Positions 1 through 9,604 are shown, numbered from the stretch's first letter. The stretch: DNA of 64,000 bases from Alphaproteobacteria bacterium (GCA_947467345.1 CANIHD010000006.1:1-64000); one strand, 5' to 3'. Numbers and translations: made by a program. The notes: generated from the letters alone by a model not told the origin.

Positions 1-56
1 AACATCCTTCCAGCCCCTCCATGCCCTTCAAGACATAAAGACGGCCTAGCAGGACC

Positions 57-117
57 GGTACACTTTGCCGCCGCCTTCCAGCAGCCAAATCAAAGCCGGT
101 TCAGTGGTACACTTTGC
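57..117. repeat. 12-bp direct repeat pair near left edge
   Basis: The 12-mer GGTACACTTTGC occurs at 57-68 and again at 106-117. Read on the minus strand it becomes GCAAAGTGTACC. Closely spaced copies of such a motif resemble the multiple transposase-binding repeats at the ends of IS21-family elements, but no transposase gene is inside the window, so this is only a suggestion that an element lies beyond the left edge. Confidence 0.4.
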
Positions 118-159
118 TCCCGCGATTTATAGTTTTTCAAAAAACGGATCAAGCCAGCG

Positions 160-181
160 CGTTACCCAGGCGTTACCCAGG
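160..181. repeat. 11-bp tandem duplication next to tRNA-Pro
   Basis: CGTTACCCAGG is present twice in direct tandem (160-170 and 171-181), 35 bp beyond the 3' end of the minus-strand tRNA-Pro. It could be a target-site or slippage duplication. No function is visible. Confidence 0.5.
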
Positions 182-216
182 AACAAACTTTCGTTGTTGA
201 ATTTCAAGCTAAGTAT

Positions 217-294
217 TGGTCGGAGCGGCGGGATTTGAACCCACGACCCCCAGTCCCCCAGACTGGTGCGCTAACCAGGCTGCGCCACGCTCCG
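217..294 (-). tRNA. tRNA-Pro (anticodon GGG)
   Basis: Read on the minus strand, a complete cloverleaf is present. The 7-bp acceptor stem is CGGAGCG/CGCTCCG. The D-arm contains AGCCTGGTTAGCGC. The anticodon stem CCAGT/ACTGG encloses the loop CTGGGGG, giving anticodon GGG, and the T-arm has GTGGG-TTCAAAT-CCCGC. The discriminator A and an encoded CCA (positions 219-217) follow. It reads proline codon CCC (and CCU by wobble). The 3' end points to the left edge, where short repeats are seen, so it could be an integration site. Confidence 0.95.
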
Positions 295-435
295 TGCCAA
301 TGATCCGCGCTGCGGCCTGAAGGCCTCGCGGGAGGTTCTTATAGTCATGGGCGCCTGCCCGTGGCAACGCAAAGGCACCTTCATGGGCTTCCGTAACAGG
401 GATTTCTAGCCGATCTGCTCGCGGGCTTCGCTGAG

Positions 436-963
436 CTACGCCTTCATCTCCATCAATTCGTCCAGGAGCTCCGTGAAACGCGCCCGCTGGCTGCCCGTGA
501 GTTGAATGGTGGTGGCGTCAGGCTCGGCGCCATTGCTCTCCACGCGCGTCGCGGCCTCGCGGGGGAAGCGGCGCACATTGGACGCAAGCTCCGGGGACGC
601 TAGCTCTGGTTTGGCCGCAGGTTCAGGCGACGGATTGGCCGCCAGATTCGCTGCGCGCACGGATTCCATCAGCCCCGAAGCGCTGCGTCCCAATTCGATG
701 ACATAACGCGGCCCCTGCTCGCGCAGAATTTTCTGCACGCCTTTAATGGTCAGCCCGTCGCTGTAGAGTAGCGAGCGTATGCCGCGCAAAAGATCGATAT
801 CATCGGGGCGGTAATAGCGCCGTCCGCCGCCGCGCTTCAGCGGCTTCACCGGCGAGAATTTGGTTTCCCAGAAGCGCAGCACATGCTGCGGCACATCAAG
901 CCCGTCGGCGACTTCGCTGATGGTGCGAAACGCATCCGGCGATTTTTGTGCCGTACCGAGCAT
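436..963 (-). CDS. MerR-family transcriptional regulator
   Basis: This 175-aa protein has an N-terminal MerR winged-helix domain (about residues 14-82). It shows the typical sequence [20 protein letters not shown] followed by the [12 protein letters not shown] wing and a [11 protein letters not shown] helix. The C-terminal half is low-complexity (Ala/Pro/Glu-rich) and has no cysteine-rich effector site, so metal sensing is unlikely. It follows ihfA by 22 bp on the same strand. A stand-alone MerR protein after ihfA is a common alphaproteobacterial arrangement at the end of the plsX-fabH-ihfA operon. Its target genes are unknown. Confidence 0.85.
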   Translation of the reverse strand: MLGTAQKSPDAFRTISEVADGLDVPQHVLRFWETKFSPVKPLKRGGGRRYYRPDDIDLLRGIRSLLYSDGLTIKGVQKILREQGPRYVIELGRSASGLMESVRAANLAANPSPEPAAKPELASPELASNVRRFPREAATRVESNGAEPDATTIQLTGSQRARFTELLDELMEMKA

Positions 964-985
964 GCTAGGTCCTTAAATGGGAGGC

Positions 986-1306
986 TCAGTCTTCGGCGTG
1001 GCCGTTGACGAAGACTCCGCCGTTGATCTGCGCCTTCAACACATGCGAGGGGCGAAACACCAGAACCCGGCGCGGCGCAATCGGCACCTCATCACCGGTT
1101 TTCGGATTACGGCCCACACGCTCCGATTTCTGGCGCACCTGGAAGGTCCCGAATGACGAGAGCTTCACGGTTTCACCGCGCGAGAGCGCCCCGCACAATT
1201 CCTCCAAAATATCCTCGACCATCTGCGCCGATTCATTGCGCGACAGTCCCACAGCGTTGAACACGGCCTCCGTTAGATCGGCCCGCGTCAGCGTTCTCGC
1301 ACTCAT
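986..1306 (-). CDS. ihfA: Integration host factor subunit alpha
   Basis: This 106-aa protein is a full-length HU/IHF-fold subunit. It has the dimerisation helices ([18 protein letters not shown]) and the DNA-binding beta-arm with the diagnostic [12 protein letters not shown] stretch around residues 65-76. IHF alpha pairs with IhfB to bend DNA about 160-180 degrees at recombination, replication and promoter sites. It is distinguished from HU by the [17 protein letters not shown] signature and by its usual place downstream of fabH. ATG start at 1306. Probably cotranscribed with fabH (126-bp gap) and the merR-like gene. Confidence 0.92.
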   Translation of the reverse strand: MSARTLTRADLTEAVFNAVGLSRNESAQMVEDILEELCGALSRGETVKLSSFGTFQVRQKSERVGRNPKTGDEVPIAPRRVLVFRPSHVLKAQINGGVFVNGHAED

Positions 1307-1431
1307 TCCCCACCCCCGGCAAAACGATTCCGACGACCCCGGGAGGACCCTAGGCGGGAACGGGTTTTGTCGTCAATTGCAAAGGGTTGGACGGTGATCT
1401 TATGAGGGTGGATCACAGGCCGGTTTGAGGC

Positions 1432-2406
1432 TCAGTAGCGCAGAAGCGCCGCACCCCAGGTGAAACCGCCGCCCATGGCCTCGAGAAGCAGAAGATCGCC
1501 GCGCTGAATGCGGCCGTCTTTCACGGCGGTGTCGAAGGCCAGCGGCACCGAAGCGGCCGACGTGTTGCCATGTTCGGCGATGGTGGAAACCACGCGCTCG
1601 CGTGCAATGCCGAGCTTCTTCGCGGTGCCGTCGAGGATGCGCTGATTGGCCTGATGCGGCACGAACCAGGCGACATCGGCAACTGAAATACCCGCCTCCG
1701 CCATCGAAGCTTCCATGGCAGCGGAAATATTGGTGACCGCGTGTTTGAAGACCTCCCGCCCCTGCATGCGCAGATGGCCGGCACCGCGGGTGGAGGACAC
1801 GCCACCATCCGTATACAGAAGATCGTGCAAGCGGCCGTCAGAGAAAATCTTGGTGTTCAGAATGCCACGGTCGTCGGACGTGCCGGCGCCTTCGCCGGTG
1901 CCCAGCACCATAGCGCCGGCGCCATCGCCGAACAGCACGCAGGTGGTGCGGTCGCTCCAGTCGAGGATGCGCGACATGGTCTCGGCGCCGATCAGAAGCA
2001 CGGTGCGCGCCTGCCCGGTGCGGATGAAGGCATCCGCTACCGACAGCCCATAGACGAAGCCAGAGCACACGGCCTGCACGTCAAAGGCGGCGCCGCGTGT
2101 CATGCCGAGGCGGGCCTGCACGCGGGTGGCGGTGGAGGGAAAGGTTTCATCCGGCGTGGTGGTCGCGACAATCACAAGGTCAAGGTCGGCGGCGGTGAGC
2201 CCGGCTGAGGCGAGCGCGCGGCGCGCGGCTTCGAGAGCAAGATCGGACGTGGTCACGCCATCCGGCGCGATGTGGCGGTTTTTGATTCCGGTGCGCTCGA
2301 CGATCCATTTGTCGCTGGTATCGACGCGGGTAGCCAGCTCAGCGTTGCTGACGGCTGGTTCAGGCAAATAGGATCCGCATCCCAGAACAATCGAACGAAC
2401 AGTCAC
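1432..2406 (-). CDS. fabH: Beta-ketoacyl-ACP synthase III
   Basis: FabH starts type II fatty acid synthesis by condensing acetyl-CoA with malonyl-ACP in the cytoplasm. The 324-aa protein carries the complete catalytic triad: Cys114 in QAVCSG, His251 in VPHQANQRI and Asn281 in EHGNTSAAS. The open frame runs far upstream inside plsX, but the real start is the GTG at 2406. That GTG overlaps the plsX TGA stop (GTGA) and gives the standard N-terminus [15 protein letters not shown]. The overlap implies translational coupling with plsX, matching the shared job of phospholipid precursor supply. Confidence 0.95.
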   Translation of the reverse strand: MTVRSIVLGCGSYLPEPAVSNAELATRVDTSDKWIVERTGIKNRHIAPDGVTTSDLALEAARRALASAGLTAADLDLVIVATTTPDETFPSTATRVQARLGMTRGAAFDVQAVCSGFVYGLSVADAFIRTGQARTVLLIGAETMSRILDWSDRTTCVLFGDGAGAMVLGTGEGAGTSDDRGILNTKIFSDGRLHDLLYTDGGVSSTRGAGHLRMQGREVFKHAVTNISAAMEASMAEAGISVADVAWFVPHQANQRILDGTAKKLGIARERVVSTIAEHGNTSAASVPLAFDTAVKDGRIQRGDLLLLEAMGGGFTWGAALLRY

Positions 2407-3479
2407 GAAGCGGCCGCCTGTATCTTTGGCGCTGTGTGCGCAGCGTCGGGCTCGCCATGGCCGGCTGCGCCCAGCTTTATCCCTGAGCGGTCGGCGGTGA
2501 TGCGGGCAATCATATCGGATTCGGCCATCTCGACGGCGAGATCGACCGCGCTGGCGAAGCCATGCGCATCGGTGCCGCCGTGGCATTTCACGACAAGGCC
2601 ATTCAATCCCAAAAACACGCCGCCGGAACGCGGATCGAGTTTGCGCGCCAATGCGCGCAGCGCGCCGCGCGCGAACAGAGCGCCGATACGGCCGAAGAAG
2701 GAACGCGTCAGTGACTGGCGCAAATAATGGACGACAAGACGCGCGGTGCCTTCGGCGGTTTTCAGCGCGATGTTGCCGGTGAACCCATCGGTGACCACAA
2801 CGTCGACAACGCCGGCGCCGATATCGTTGCCTTCCACGAAGCCATGAAATTCCATCGGCAGTTCGGAGTCGCGCAAAATCTGCGCGGCGCGTTTCACCGT
2901 TTCGACGCCTTTGATTTCTTCTTCGCCGATATTGAGGATACCGACCGTTGGGCGCTCGATGCCGAATATGGTGCGCGCGAAGGCTTCGCCCATCACCGCG
3001 AAATCGACCAATTGTTCCGCGTCGCAGCCGGCATTGGCGCCGACATCGAGAACCACGCTCTGGCCGCGAATGGTCGGCCACAACACGGCGATAGCGGGGC
3101 GCGAGATTCCTTCGGCAGCGCCGATGCAATAGCGCGAAACGGCCATCAGCGCGCCGGTGTTGCCGGCGGACACCGCGACATCGGCATTGCCTTGCGCGAC
3201 CGTATCGATCGTATGCCAGAGACTGGAATTGCGGCCGCGGCGAATGACCTGGCTGGGCTTCTCCGTCATGCGCACGACATCGGCGGCATGGCGGATTTCA
3301 GCATGCGCGGCGAGCGCGCGATGTTTCGCGAGAAGCGGCTTCAATACCGCCTCGTCACCGAAGATAAGAAAATGCACTTTGGGATGGCGCCGGCGAGCAA
3401 TCGCGGCACCGCGTATGATCGCCTCGGGGCCGGCATCGCCGCCCATCGCGTCGATCGCAAGGGTTAGTTCTCGGACCAC
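2403..3479 (-). CDS. plsX: Phosphate acyltransferase PlsX
   Basis: PlsX converts acyl-ACP to acyl-phosphate, the donor for PlsY in phosphatidic acid synthesis. It is a peripheral membrane enzyme. The 358-aa sequence shows the family signatures [18 protein letters not shown] at the N-terminus, a central SAGNTGALM motif and [17 protein letters not shown] start at 3479 gives the expected N-terminus. It overlaps fabH by 3-4 nt downstream and lies 118 bp after rpmF, the classic rpmF-plsX-fabH order. Confidence 0.95.
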   Translation of the reverse strand: MVRELTLAIDAMGGDAGPEAIIRGAAIARRRHPKVHFLIFGDEAVLKPLLAKHRALAAHAEIRHAADVVRMTEKPSQVIRRGRNSSLWHTIDTVAQGNADVAVSAGNTGALMAVSRYCIGAAEGISRPAIAVLWPTIRGQSVVLDVGANAGCDAEQLVDFAVMGEAFARTIFGIERPTVGILNIGEEEIKGVETVKRAAQILRDSELPMEFHGFVEGNDIGAGVVDVVVTDGFTGNIALKTAEGTARLVVHYLRQSLTRSFFGRIGALFARGALRALARKLDPRSGGVFLGLNGLVVKCHGGTDAHGFASAVDLAVEMAESDMIARITADRSGIKLGAAGHGEPDAAHTAPKIQAAAS

Positions 3480-3499
3480 GTACCTTTACGCCCCCGGGA

Positions 3500-3568
3500 A
3501 AGAAGGCCTGCCATCCTTCAGAACGAAGCCATTTTTCGGAAAGAAAACTGGCAGGCAGGACCGAATGC
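3500..3568 (-). terminator. Hairpin after rpmF
   Basis: Between rpmF and plsX the minus strand contains inverted arms (GCCTGCCAG ... ATGGCAGGC) enclosing about 35 nt, followed by TTCTTTCCC. This could be a weak terminator or attenuator separating rpmF from plsX-fabH-ihfA. The U-tract is poor, so the call is tentative. Confidence 0.3.
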
Positions 3569-3597
3569 GAACGTCCGCGCGCTGGCGGGCGTGCGCC

Positions 3598-3777
3598 TCA
3601 CTCCTCGGCCTTCGTCACCTCGCGGCCATCATAATGCCCGCAGGACGAGCATATATGGTGCGGCCGTTTCAGCTCGCCGCAATTCGCGCATTCAGCATGC
3701 GCAAGCGGCGTGAGCGCATGATGCGAGCGTCGCATATTGCGCTTAGAAGGCGAAGTCTTTCTCTTAGGTACCGCCAT
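3598..3777 (-). CDS. rpmF: 50S ribosomal protein L32
   Basis: This short gene encodes 59 aa starting [20 protein letters not shown], the invariant L32 N-terminus. Two cysteine pairs (CANC at residues 30-33 and CSSC at 43-46) make it the zinc-binding C+ form. Binding to 23S rRNA in the large subunit is the known role. ATG start at 3777, TGA stop at 3598-3600. It sits in its usual place upstream of plsX. Confidence 0.97.
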   Translation of the reverse strand: MAVPKRKTSPSKRNMRRSHHALTPLAHAECANCGELKRPHHICSSCGHYDGREVTKAEE

Positions 3778-3824
3778 GGCGGATTCTCCAAATGAGCTGG
3801 GCGCTTAACCGACGGTACCTTGTG

Positions 3825-3842
3825 GCCCGGGGCTTTCCGGGC
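3825..3842. terminator. GC-rich hairpin upstream of rpmF
   Basis: GCCCGG-GGCTTT-CCGGGC forms a 6-bp perfect stem with a 6-nt loop in the 160-bp gap between the yceD-like gene and rpmF, both on the minus strand. It may end the upstream transcript or be a leader hairpin of rpmF. No clear T-run follows on the minus side. Confidence 0.3.
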
Positions 3843-3937
3843 AACCGGAACAGGGCGCGGAAGTAACCGGAAAAAAGGTCACTATGCAAGCCGGTGGTAG
3901 GCATTTCGTCGCCGGAACCCGTATTATGCGTTCATCA

Positions 3938-4519
3938 TCATTTCTTTCGTGCCGCCCGGGGCTTACCGGCCACAGGTTCCGGCGCCGCTTTTAGCTGGCC
4001 GAGTACAGCAAAGGGCGACTCACGCGGCGCCGGCTCAACGATTTCGTCCAGGCCCGGCGGCGCCTCGAATACGGCCCCAGGCGCTCGCGGGTACGGGTCT
4101 ATGGCCAGGGCCAGCTCTTCCAGAATCGGGGCTGCCAGGTCGATAACCGGACTGTCCAGCGTCTCTGCCTCGTCGAGGTCCTCTTTGCTCAGCTCCATCA
4201 TGGCGGGGCGCGAGTGGCGGCGGGGAACCACGACATAGGTGCGCTCGAAATCGCGGGAAATGCTTTCCCGGACCGGCTCCATCGTCACCACGCAATTTTG
4301 GTCGAGCTCGGCCGTGAGCTGGCCGCTATAGCGGAACGTGCTCTCACCGGCCCTCAGAACGCGCACCTTTGCCTCCAGGCTGTGGACAGCGGCCACTCCC
4401 GCCCATTCCGCAATGGCGGCGAGCGCGGCTGCGGGTGGCTTCAGGCTTTTCTCGTTCCCGCCCTCAGAGAGGGTGAAAAGATCGAAATTCTGAACATAAG
4501 GCGGCGGTGGAAGGGTCAT
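3938..4519 (-). CDS. YceD/DUF177 family protein
   Basis: This 193-aa acidic protein has the DUF177 features: a strand-rich N-terminal half, then the conserved QLTAELDQNCVVTMEPV motif containing the single family cysteine (about residue 81). A low-complexity C-terminus ends in basic residues (AARKK). The family lies next to rpmF in most bacteria; in plants and E. coli it has been linked to 23S rRNA accumulation. I prefer the ATG at 4519 to the upstream TTG at 4531. The upstream chaperone gene ends at 4528, so the genes are nearly abutting and probably one operon. Confidence 0.85.
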   Translation of the reverse strand: MTLPPPPYVQNFDLFTLSEGGNEKSLKPPAAALAAIAEWAGVAAVHSLEAKVRVLRAGESTFRYSGQLTAELDQNCVVTMEPVRESISRDFERTYVVVPRRHSRPAMMELSKEDLDEAETLDSPVIDLAAPILEELALAIDPYPRAPGAVFEAPPGLDEIVEPAPRESPFAVLGQLKAAPEPVAGKPRAARKK

Positions 4520-4527
4520 GGCTCGGC

Positions 4528-5067
4528 TCAAAGCTGCGGTAACGGGCCGAACACCGCTCGGCCTGAGAGCAATGTGGAGGCCCCTGGCCCAGATGCCAAG
4601 TCCCGAGAGGCCTCCCGGCTGGCGACCACATAGGCAGCCACGGCCCCCGCTTCAGCCCGGCAGGTCTCGTCGCCGCGGTAGAGGTTGCGGACCAGCGTGG
4701 TCGTCAGGGTGGGAATATCCGCTCCCGACTCTTCATAGGCGGCCAGGCGGCCATAAAAGGCATCGGCCATGGCCCTGATTCGGCGGGACATGCCCATGTC
4801 GCCGACGCCAAGATCGCGCAGCGCGTCCTCGAACCCCGCGAATATCGTGTTCACGAGCTTGGTTCCGACCTCTTTGCCGGGTTTGCCGGCAGGGTTCAGT
4901 GCCGCCAGAACGAGATAGGCGTGCAGAACCAGCAGGTCGAAACGGCCGTCGATGCTGTCGGGAACCCGCAACGGCCCGTAAAACACCGGCGCCCTCGCCT
5001 GCCCGACCAGCGCCGCGTAGAGAGACGCGGCGGCGTCGGCGGCTTGATTGCCACGGCTTCCAAACAT
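4528..5067 (-). CDS. Ubiquinol-cytochrome c chaperone (CBP3-like)
   Basis: This 179-aa protein matches the ubiquinol-cytochrome c chaperone/UPF0174 domain. A central helical stretch has RFDLLVLHAYLVLAAL and KEVGTKLVNTIFAGFEDALRDLGVGDMG; the basic segment MSRRIRAMADAFYGRL follows. In mitochondria the relative CBP3 assists assembly of cytochrome b in complex III. In alphaproteobacteria the gene typically precedes yceD-rpmF, as here. It faces bamE divergently, with a 157-bp promoter region between (5068-5224). Confidence 0.85.
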   Translation of the reverse strand: MFGSRGNQAADAAASLYAALVGQARAPVFYGPLRVPDSIDGRFDLLVLHAYLVLAALNPAGKPGKEVGTKLVNTIFAGFEDALRDLGVGDMGMSRRIRAMADAFYGRLAAYEESGADIPTLTTTLVRNLYRGDETCRAEAGAVAAYVVASREASRDLASGPGASTLLSGRAVFGPLPQL

Positions 5068-5224
5068 GAATGGTCCTTCGAGTGGCCCGCACCGGACCGG
5101 ATTTCCTCGGCCCTTCTATACGTAGCGGAGCGCCGCGTCAGCGCGGGGCTTGCAAAAAGCCTCCCGCAAAATTACCAGGGGTGGGCGGGGCGACTAACTA
5201 TCGGTCCTGAAGGAGTTTTTTCGC

Positions 5225-5707
5225 ATGCGGTTCAGTTCAGTCTTCTTCGCGAGCGTCGCCACAATCTGCTTGGCGTCGTGTACCGCGGTGGAAAACGATC
5301 GCGGCTATGTTCCCGACGCACAGGTTCTCGATACGCTCAAGGTCGGCGAAGATACCAAGGCCACCGTGGCGCAGAAGCTCGGCAACCCGACTGTCGCCGG
5401 CACCTTCAACAACGACACCTGGTACTACATCTCCAGCCACGACGTTCAGACGGCGTTCTTCGCGATGCATGCGACCGCGCGCAAAATCGTGGCGGTAGAG
5501 TTCGGCAATACCGGACAGATCGCCAGCGTGAAGCGTTACGGGCTCGAAGACGGCCGCATCATCGATTATGTCGACCGCGAAACGCCTACGCGCGGACGCG
5601 AGCTTTCTCTGCTGCAGCAGATCTTCAACGCCGTGCCCGGCAATGTCGGACAGGCGCCGCAGAACCAGGAAGTCAATCCCGGTGGCGGCGGCATTCCGCC
5701 TCCGTAA
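5225..5707 (+). CDS. bamE: Outer membrane assembly lipoprotein BamE (SmpA/OmlA)
   Basis: BamE is a lipoprotein of the BAM complex that inserts beta-barrel proteins in the outer membrane. The 160-aa precursor has a lipoprotein signal peptide ending in the lipobox LASC (Cys at residue 19), so the mature form is lipid-anchored. The SmpA/OmlA domain follows with VLDTLKVGEDTKATVAQKLGNP and the NDTWYYISS strand. It has a Gly/Pro-rich tail. The upstream AAGGAGT (5209-5215) is a strong ribosome binding site 9-10 nt before the ATG. Confidence 0.93.
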   Translation: MRFSSVFFASVATICLASCTAVENDRGYVPDAQVLDTLKVGEDTKATVAQKLGNPTVAGTFNNDTWYYISSHDVQTAFFAMHATARKIVAVEFGNTGQIASVKRYGLEDGRIIDYVDRETPTRGRELSLLQQIFNAVPGNVGQAPQNQEVNPGGGGIPPP

Positions 5708-5740
5708 TAGCGCCAACTCGATTTCAGCAACGCCGAAAAC

Positions 5741-5780
5741 GCAAAAGGCGGAGGGGCTTTACCCCGCCCGCCTTTTTCTT
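5741..5780. terminator. Bidirectional terminator between bamE and hppA
   Basis: AAAAGGCGG-A-GGGG-CTTTA-CCCC-G-CCCGCCTTTTT forms a strong GC stem with A-tracts on the 5' side and a T-tract on the 3' side. It therefore works for transcripts coming from bamE (+) and from hppA (-). It lies exactly between their converging 3' ends. Confidence 0.85.
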
Positions 5781-5794
5781 ATTGACGTCTGTAC

Positions 5795-7930
5795 TTACGA
5801 GTTCCCCAGCACCGCGAGCAGCAACAGCGCCACGATATTGGTGATCTTGATCATCGGATTCACGGCCGGACCAGCCGTGTCCTTGTACGGGTCACCCACG
5901 GTGTCGCCGGTCACGGCCGCTTTATGCGCGTCCGAACCCTTACCGCCGTAATGGCCGTCTTCGATGTATTTCTTGGCATTGTCCCAAGCGCCGCCGCCCG
6001 ATGTCATCGAGATGGCGACGAAAAGGCCGGTCACGATCACGCCGAGAAGCATCGCACCCAACGCCGAGAACGCTGAGGTGGGACCCGCGATCCAGCCAAC
6101 GATCACGAACAGAACGATGGGTGAAAGCACCGGCAACAGCGACGGAAGGATCATTTCGCGGATAGCGGCGCGGGTGAGCATGTCCACCGCACGGCCGTAA
6201 TCCGGCTTCTGCGTGCGCGTCATGATGCCCGGCATTTCCTTGAACTGACGGCGAACCTCTTCCACCACAGCCTGCGCCGCGCGCCCCACAGCGGTCATGG
6301 TCATGCCGCCGAAGAGATAAGGCAGCAAGCCGCCGATGAAGAGACCGACAACCACCCAGGGATCGGTGAGTGCGAAGGTCGGCACTGCGATGCCTTGGAA
6401 GTAGGGGTACACATCGCCATTGGCGATGAAGTACTTGAGATCTTCCGTATACGCCGCAAACAACACCAGCGCGCCGAGGCCGGCCGAACCGATGGCGTAG
6501 CCTTTGGTCACCGCTTTGGTGGTGTTGCCGACCGCGTCGAGCGCGTCGGTGGTCTTGCGCACTTCGCCTTCCAGACCCGCCATTTCAGCGATGCCGCCGG
6601 CGTTGTCGGTCACGGGACCGAACGCATCCAGCGCCACAATCATGCCGGCGAGCGCCAACATGGTGGTAACTGCAATCGCGATACCGAAGAGGCCCGCGAG
6701 CATATTGGTCGAGATGATGCCGACGCAGATCACCAGGGCCGGAAGCGCCGTCGATTCCATCGACACCGCGAGACCCTGAATGACGTTCGTGCCATGGCCG
6801 GTCACCGAAGAGCGCGCCACCGACTGCACCGGGCGGAAATTCGTGCCTGTGTAGTATTCGGTGATCCACACGATGAAGCCCGTAACGGCAAGGCCCACCA
6901 CACCGCACAGGAACAGATCCATGCCGGTGAATGTCGTGCCGCCATCCAGAACCGTGTAGCTGGTATTCAAGCCGACCATGTAATCGGTCAGCGGCCACAA
7001 CACCGCCAGCGACAACACCCCGGTGGCGATCAAGCCTTTGTACAAAGCGCCCATGATGGAGCCTTTGCCGAGGCGCACGAACCATGTGCCGATGATCGAC
7101 GTGATGATGCAGACGCCCGCGATGGTCAGCGGATAGAGCATCAGCGCATGCTTGGCATCGCCGACAAAGAAGATGGAAGCGAGCACCATAGTAGCAACCG
7201 TGGTCACCGCGTAGGTTTCGAACAGGTCAGCGGCCATACCGGCGCAGTCGCCGACATTGTCGCCGACGTTGTCGGCGATCGTGGCCGGGTTGCGCGGATC
7301 ATCTTCCGGAATTCCGGCTTCCACCTTGCCGACCATGTCGCCGCCGACGTCAGCACCCTTTGTGAAAATACCGCCGCCAAGGCGCGCGAAGATCGAGATC
7401 AGCGAAGCGCCGAAGCCAAGTGCAACCAGCGAGTTCACAATGACGCGGGCCTGCGCTTCGTCATCGATGGAAAGATTGAGTCCGACTGTGAGGAAGGCAA
7501 AGTAGCCGGCAACACCAAGGAGTCCGAGACCAACAACGAGAAGTCCCGTCACCGCGCCGGCGCTGAATGCCACCGAAAGGCCTTCTGCCAGGCTTTTGCG
7601 TGACGCTTCCGCCGTGCGCACATTGGCGCGCACCGAGACGTTCATGCCGACATAGCCCGCAAGACCAGAGAGCGTGGCGCCGATCAGGAAGCCCACAGCA
7701 ACCTGCCAGCCCATGAATATGATGGCCAGAACGAAGATGATGGCGCCAACAATCGCGATGGTCGTGTATTGCCGATTCAAATAGGCGCGCGCGCCTTCCT
7801 GAATGGCAGCCGCGATTTCCTGCATCTCCTTCGTGCCGGGGCTACGGCTGAGCAGATTGGTTGTCAGCCAGCCTCCATAGGCGATGGCGAGCACGCCGCA
7901 GGCGAGTACGAGGGAAAGCTCCACGCTCAT
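5795..7930 (-). CDS. hppA: Membrane-bound proton-translocating pyrophosphatase
   Basis: This 711-aa protein with about 16 transmembrane helices couples hydrolysis of inorganic pyrophosphate to proton pumping across the inner membrane. The PPi-binding motif [16 protein letters not shown] with [20 protein letters not shown] (about residues 190-235) is intact, as is the second acidic site [42 protein letters not shown] near the C-terminus. The [10 protein letters not shown] motif has Lys where potassium-dependent enzymes have Ala, which marks the K+-independent class. It faces bamE convergently; its 5' side has a 156-bp leader region. Confidence 0.96.
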   Translation of the reverse strand: MSVELSLVLACGVLAIAYGGWLTTNLLSRSPGTKEMQEIAAAIQEGARAYLNRQYTTIAIVGAIIFVLAIIFMGWQVAVGFLIGATLSGLAGYVGMNVSVRANVRTAEASRKSLAEGLSVAFSAGAVTGLLVVGLGLLGVAGYFAFLTVGLNLSIDDEAQARVIVNSLVALGFGASLISIFARLGGGIFTKGADVGGDMVGKVEAGIPEDDPRNPATIADNVGDNVGDCAGMAADLFETYAVTTVATMVLASIFFVGDAKHALMLYPLTIAGVCIITSIIGTWFVRLGKGSIMGALYKGLIATGVLSLAVLWPLTDYMVGLNTSYTVLDGGTTFTGMDLFLCGVVGLAVTGFIVWITEYYTGTNFRPVQSVARSSVTGHGTNVIQGLAVSMESTALPALVICVGIISTNMLAGLFGIAIAVTTMLALAGMIVALDAFGPVTDNAGGIAEMAGLEGEVRKTTDALDAVGNTTKAVTKGYAIGSAGLGALVLFAAYTEDLKYFIANGDVYPYFQGIAVPTFALTDPWVVVGLFIGGLLPYLFGGMTMTAVGRAAQAVVEEVRRQFKEMPGIMTRTQKPDYGRAVDMLTRAAIREMILPSLLPVLSPIVLFVIVGWIAGPTSAFSALGAMLLGVIVTGLFVAISMTSGGGAWDNAKKYIEDGHYGGKGSDAHKAAVTGDTVGDPYKDTAGPAVNPMIKITNIVALLLLAVLGNS

Positions 7931-8086
7931 TGGTCCGTATCCTCATAGTGGAAAGGTGGCGAGCCAACACCACGGCGCCCGCCGCTTCGAAAGGGGGGCG
8001 AACATGCCAAAAGAGTGTTGGAGAGGCAACCACGGCTTGAGCGTGGAATTGACGCGGCGATTCTTAAGATTCGGCCTTAAGACTCT
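7931..8086. promoter_or_regulatory. hppA upstream region with small palindromes
   Basis: This 156-bp non-coding stretch precedes hppA (minus). It contains CCACG-GCTTGAG-CGTGG (8030-8046) and two copies of the hexamer palindrome CTTAAG separated by 7 nt (about 8063-8081). A promoter for hppA and the end of the upstream transcript must be here. No specific regulator site is recognised. Confidence 0.35.
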
Positions 8087-8548
8087 TTATTGCGGAACCA
8101 AGTGCGCGATCACGATCGGCTGGAACGCTAGATCCTTAACCGTGCCTGCCGGAAGAACCGCTTTCGCCCGCTCGGTCAGCCGCGCGTTAACAGCCGCCTC
8201 GTCCACCGCTTTGGGGTCATCGACCTTCAGAATCGAGCCTCTGTTCAGCTCCCGCAAGAAAGCATCCTGCAGAAAACGGCATTTTTCCCGGATCAGCAAT
8301 ATGCCGTCCCGCGCAACCGGATGGATGGCTACCGTTATATAGGCATAGCCGGAGAGGCGACCCGAGACGTTCATCGGGGCGATAATGGGCGGCAGCACAA
8401 CTTCGGCCGGACCTTCCGGGACCACGGCCCCTGGCTCTGGCGCGTGAGCAGCCGGCGCCTGGCCGTGGGCAGCAGCAGCCGCCATGGCCGGAGCGGCCCC
8501 GGCGAGCATGGCGAATAGCAGCAAAATTCCGGCCCAGAGGATGCGCAT
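8087..8548 (-). CDS. Exported hypothetical protein, FliL-like organisation
   Basis: This 153-aa protein starts with a clear Sec signal peptide (MRILWAGILLLFAMLAGAAPAMAAAAA). A Pro/Ala-rich linker follows, and then a conserved block: LPPIIAPMNVSGRLSGYAYI, IREKCRFLQDAFLRELNRG and a C-terminal strand. The layout is like the periplasmic domain of FliL-type proteins, but without the membrane anchor. Homologues near thiL and hppA are common in alphaproteobacteria as uncharacterised proteins. It is 58 bp downstream of thiL on the minus strand. Function unknown. Confidence 0.7.
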   Translation of the reverse strand: MRILWAGILLLFAMLAGAAPAMAAAAAHGQAPAAHAPEPGAVVPEGPAEVVLPPIIAPMNVSGRLSGYAYITVAIHPVARDGILLIREKCRFLQDAFLRELNRGSILKVDDPKAVDEAAVNARLTERAKAVLPAGTVKDLAFQPIVIAHLVPQ

Positions 8549-8606
8549 GGCGTCATGGTGAGGCCTTCACCGCTAACGCGCCGTTACCGGGCTCGCGGTG
8601 AGCGGC

Positions 8607-9596
8607 CTAAAAATGCGTGAAGCCGAGGCGATCCGGGGCAAAAAACCGGCCCTCGTCGTCCAGAAAGGTCACGCCAGCGCCCTCCTCCACCCGCCCGATC
8701 TCGCGGATGGACAATTCGTGTGTCTGAGAAAGCTCGGCAAGCGCACGACGCGAGGAGGCCGGCGCGGTGAAGGCGATCTCGTAGTCGTCACCGGCGGATG
8801 CCGCCTTGGCGATGGCGGCCACCTTACTTCCCCAAAAAGCGCGTCCGGGAATAGAGAGCGGTACGCGTTCGGCCTCAACCACAAGCCGAACGCCCGACAC
8901 ATCCGCGATATGCGCGAGGTCGGCGAGGAGACCGTCCGATACATCGAGCGCGGCCGTCGCATGGCCAATCAACAAAGGACCGAGAGCGACTCGCGGTTCG
9001 GGAAGGCGATAACGCGCGATCAGCCTCTCGCGTTTTTCCTTTCTCAATCCAATACCTTCGCCACGCAGCACTGCGAGACCGGCGCCTGCATCGCCGATGG
9101 TTCCGGTCACGAACACGATATCGCCTGCCCGCGCCCCACCGCGTCGAAGAACGCGGCCGCTCGGCACGATGCCATGCGCAGTTATCGCAATCATCAGCGG
9201 CCCTGGCGTTCGCGTAGTATCGCCGCCAATCAGCGATATCCCGAAATTTTCCTGATCGGCTTCAAGTCCGGAGACAAAGCCTTGCAACCAAGAATCGTCC
9301 ACCCAATCCGGCAACGCCAGCATCAGCAAATATGAGTGGGGCGTCGCACCCTTGGCAGCGAGATCTGAGAGATTGACGCGTAAGGCCTTCTTCGCAATCG
9401 CATACGGCGGATCGTCACGCAAGAAGTGGACACCCTCGACGAGGGCATCAGCGGTAACAACGAGATCATGCGTCGCCGGAATGTTCAGAACGGCAGCATC
9501 GTCTTTCAACCCATAGGCGCCCGGCATCTTCGCAGCCAAAGGCGCGAAAAGTTTTTCAATGAGGTCGAATTCACCAAGGCAGGATTGGGACTTCAT
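8607..9596 (-). CDS. thiL: Thiamine-monophosphate kinase
   Basis: ThiL phosphorylates thiamine monophosphate to the active cofactor thiamine diphosphate with ATP. The 329-aa protein has the PurM/AIRS-like fold signatures: GEFDLIEKLFAPLA at the start, the metal-binding DDAAVL, VTADALVEGVHF, LSDLAAKGATP and the GGDTTRTPGPL motif. A C-terminal SAGDDYEIAFT follows. It lies 8 bp after the DUF2339 gene at the end of the nrdR-rib-nusB run. ThiL next to nusB/rib genes is a conserved arrangement. Confidence 0.95.
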   Translation of the reverse strand: MKSQSCLGEFDLIEKLFAPLAAKMPGAYGLKDDAAVLNIPATHDLVVTADALVEGVHFLRDDPPYAIAKKALRVNLSDLAAKGATPHSYLLMLALPDWVDDSWLQGFVSGLEADQENFGISLIGGDTTRTPGPLMIAITAHGIVPSGRVLRRGGARAGDIVFVTGTIGDAGAGLAVLRGEGIGLRKEKRERLIARYRLPEPRVALGPLLIGHATAALDVSDGLLADLAHIADVSGVRLVVEAERVPLSIPGRAFWGSKVAAIAKAASAGDDYEIAFTAPASSRRALAELSQTHELSIREIGRVEEGAGVTFLDDEGRFFAPDRLGFTHF

Positions 9597-9604
9597 GCGT
9601 CACC

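Noticed and set aside
6395-7603. Long plus-strand frame of 402 codons opposite hppA
   Set aside because: Histidine/arginine-rich composition and complete overlap with the conserved pyrophosphatase show that it is a shadow frame.
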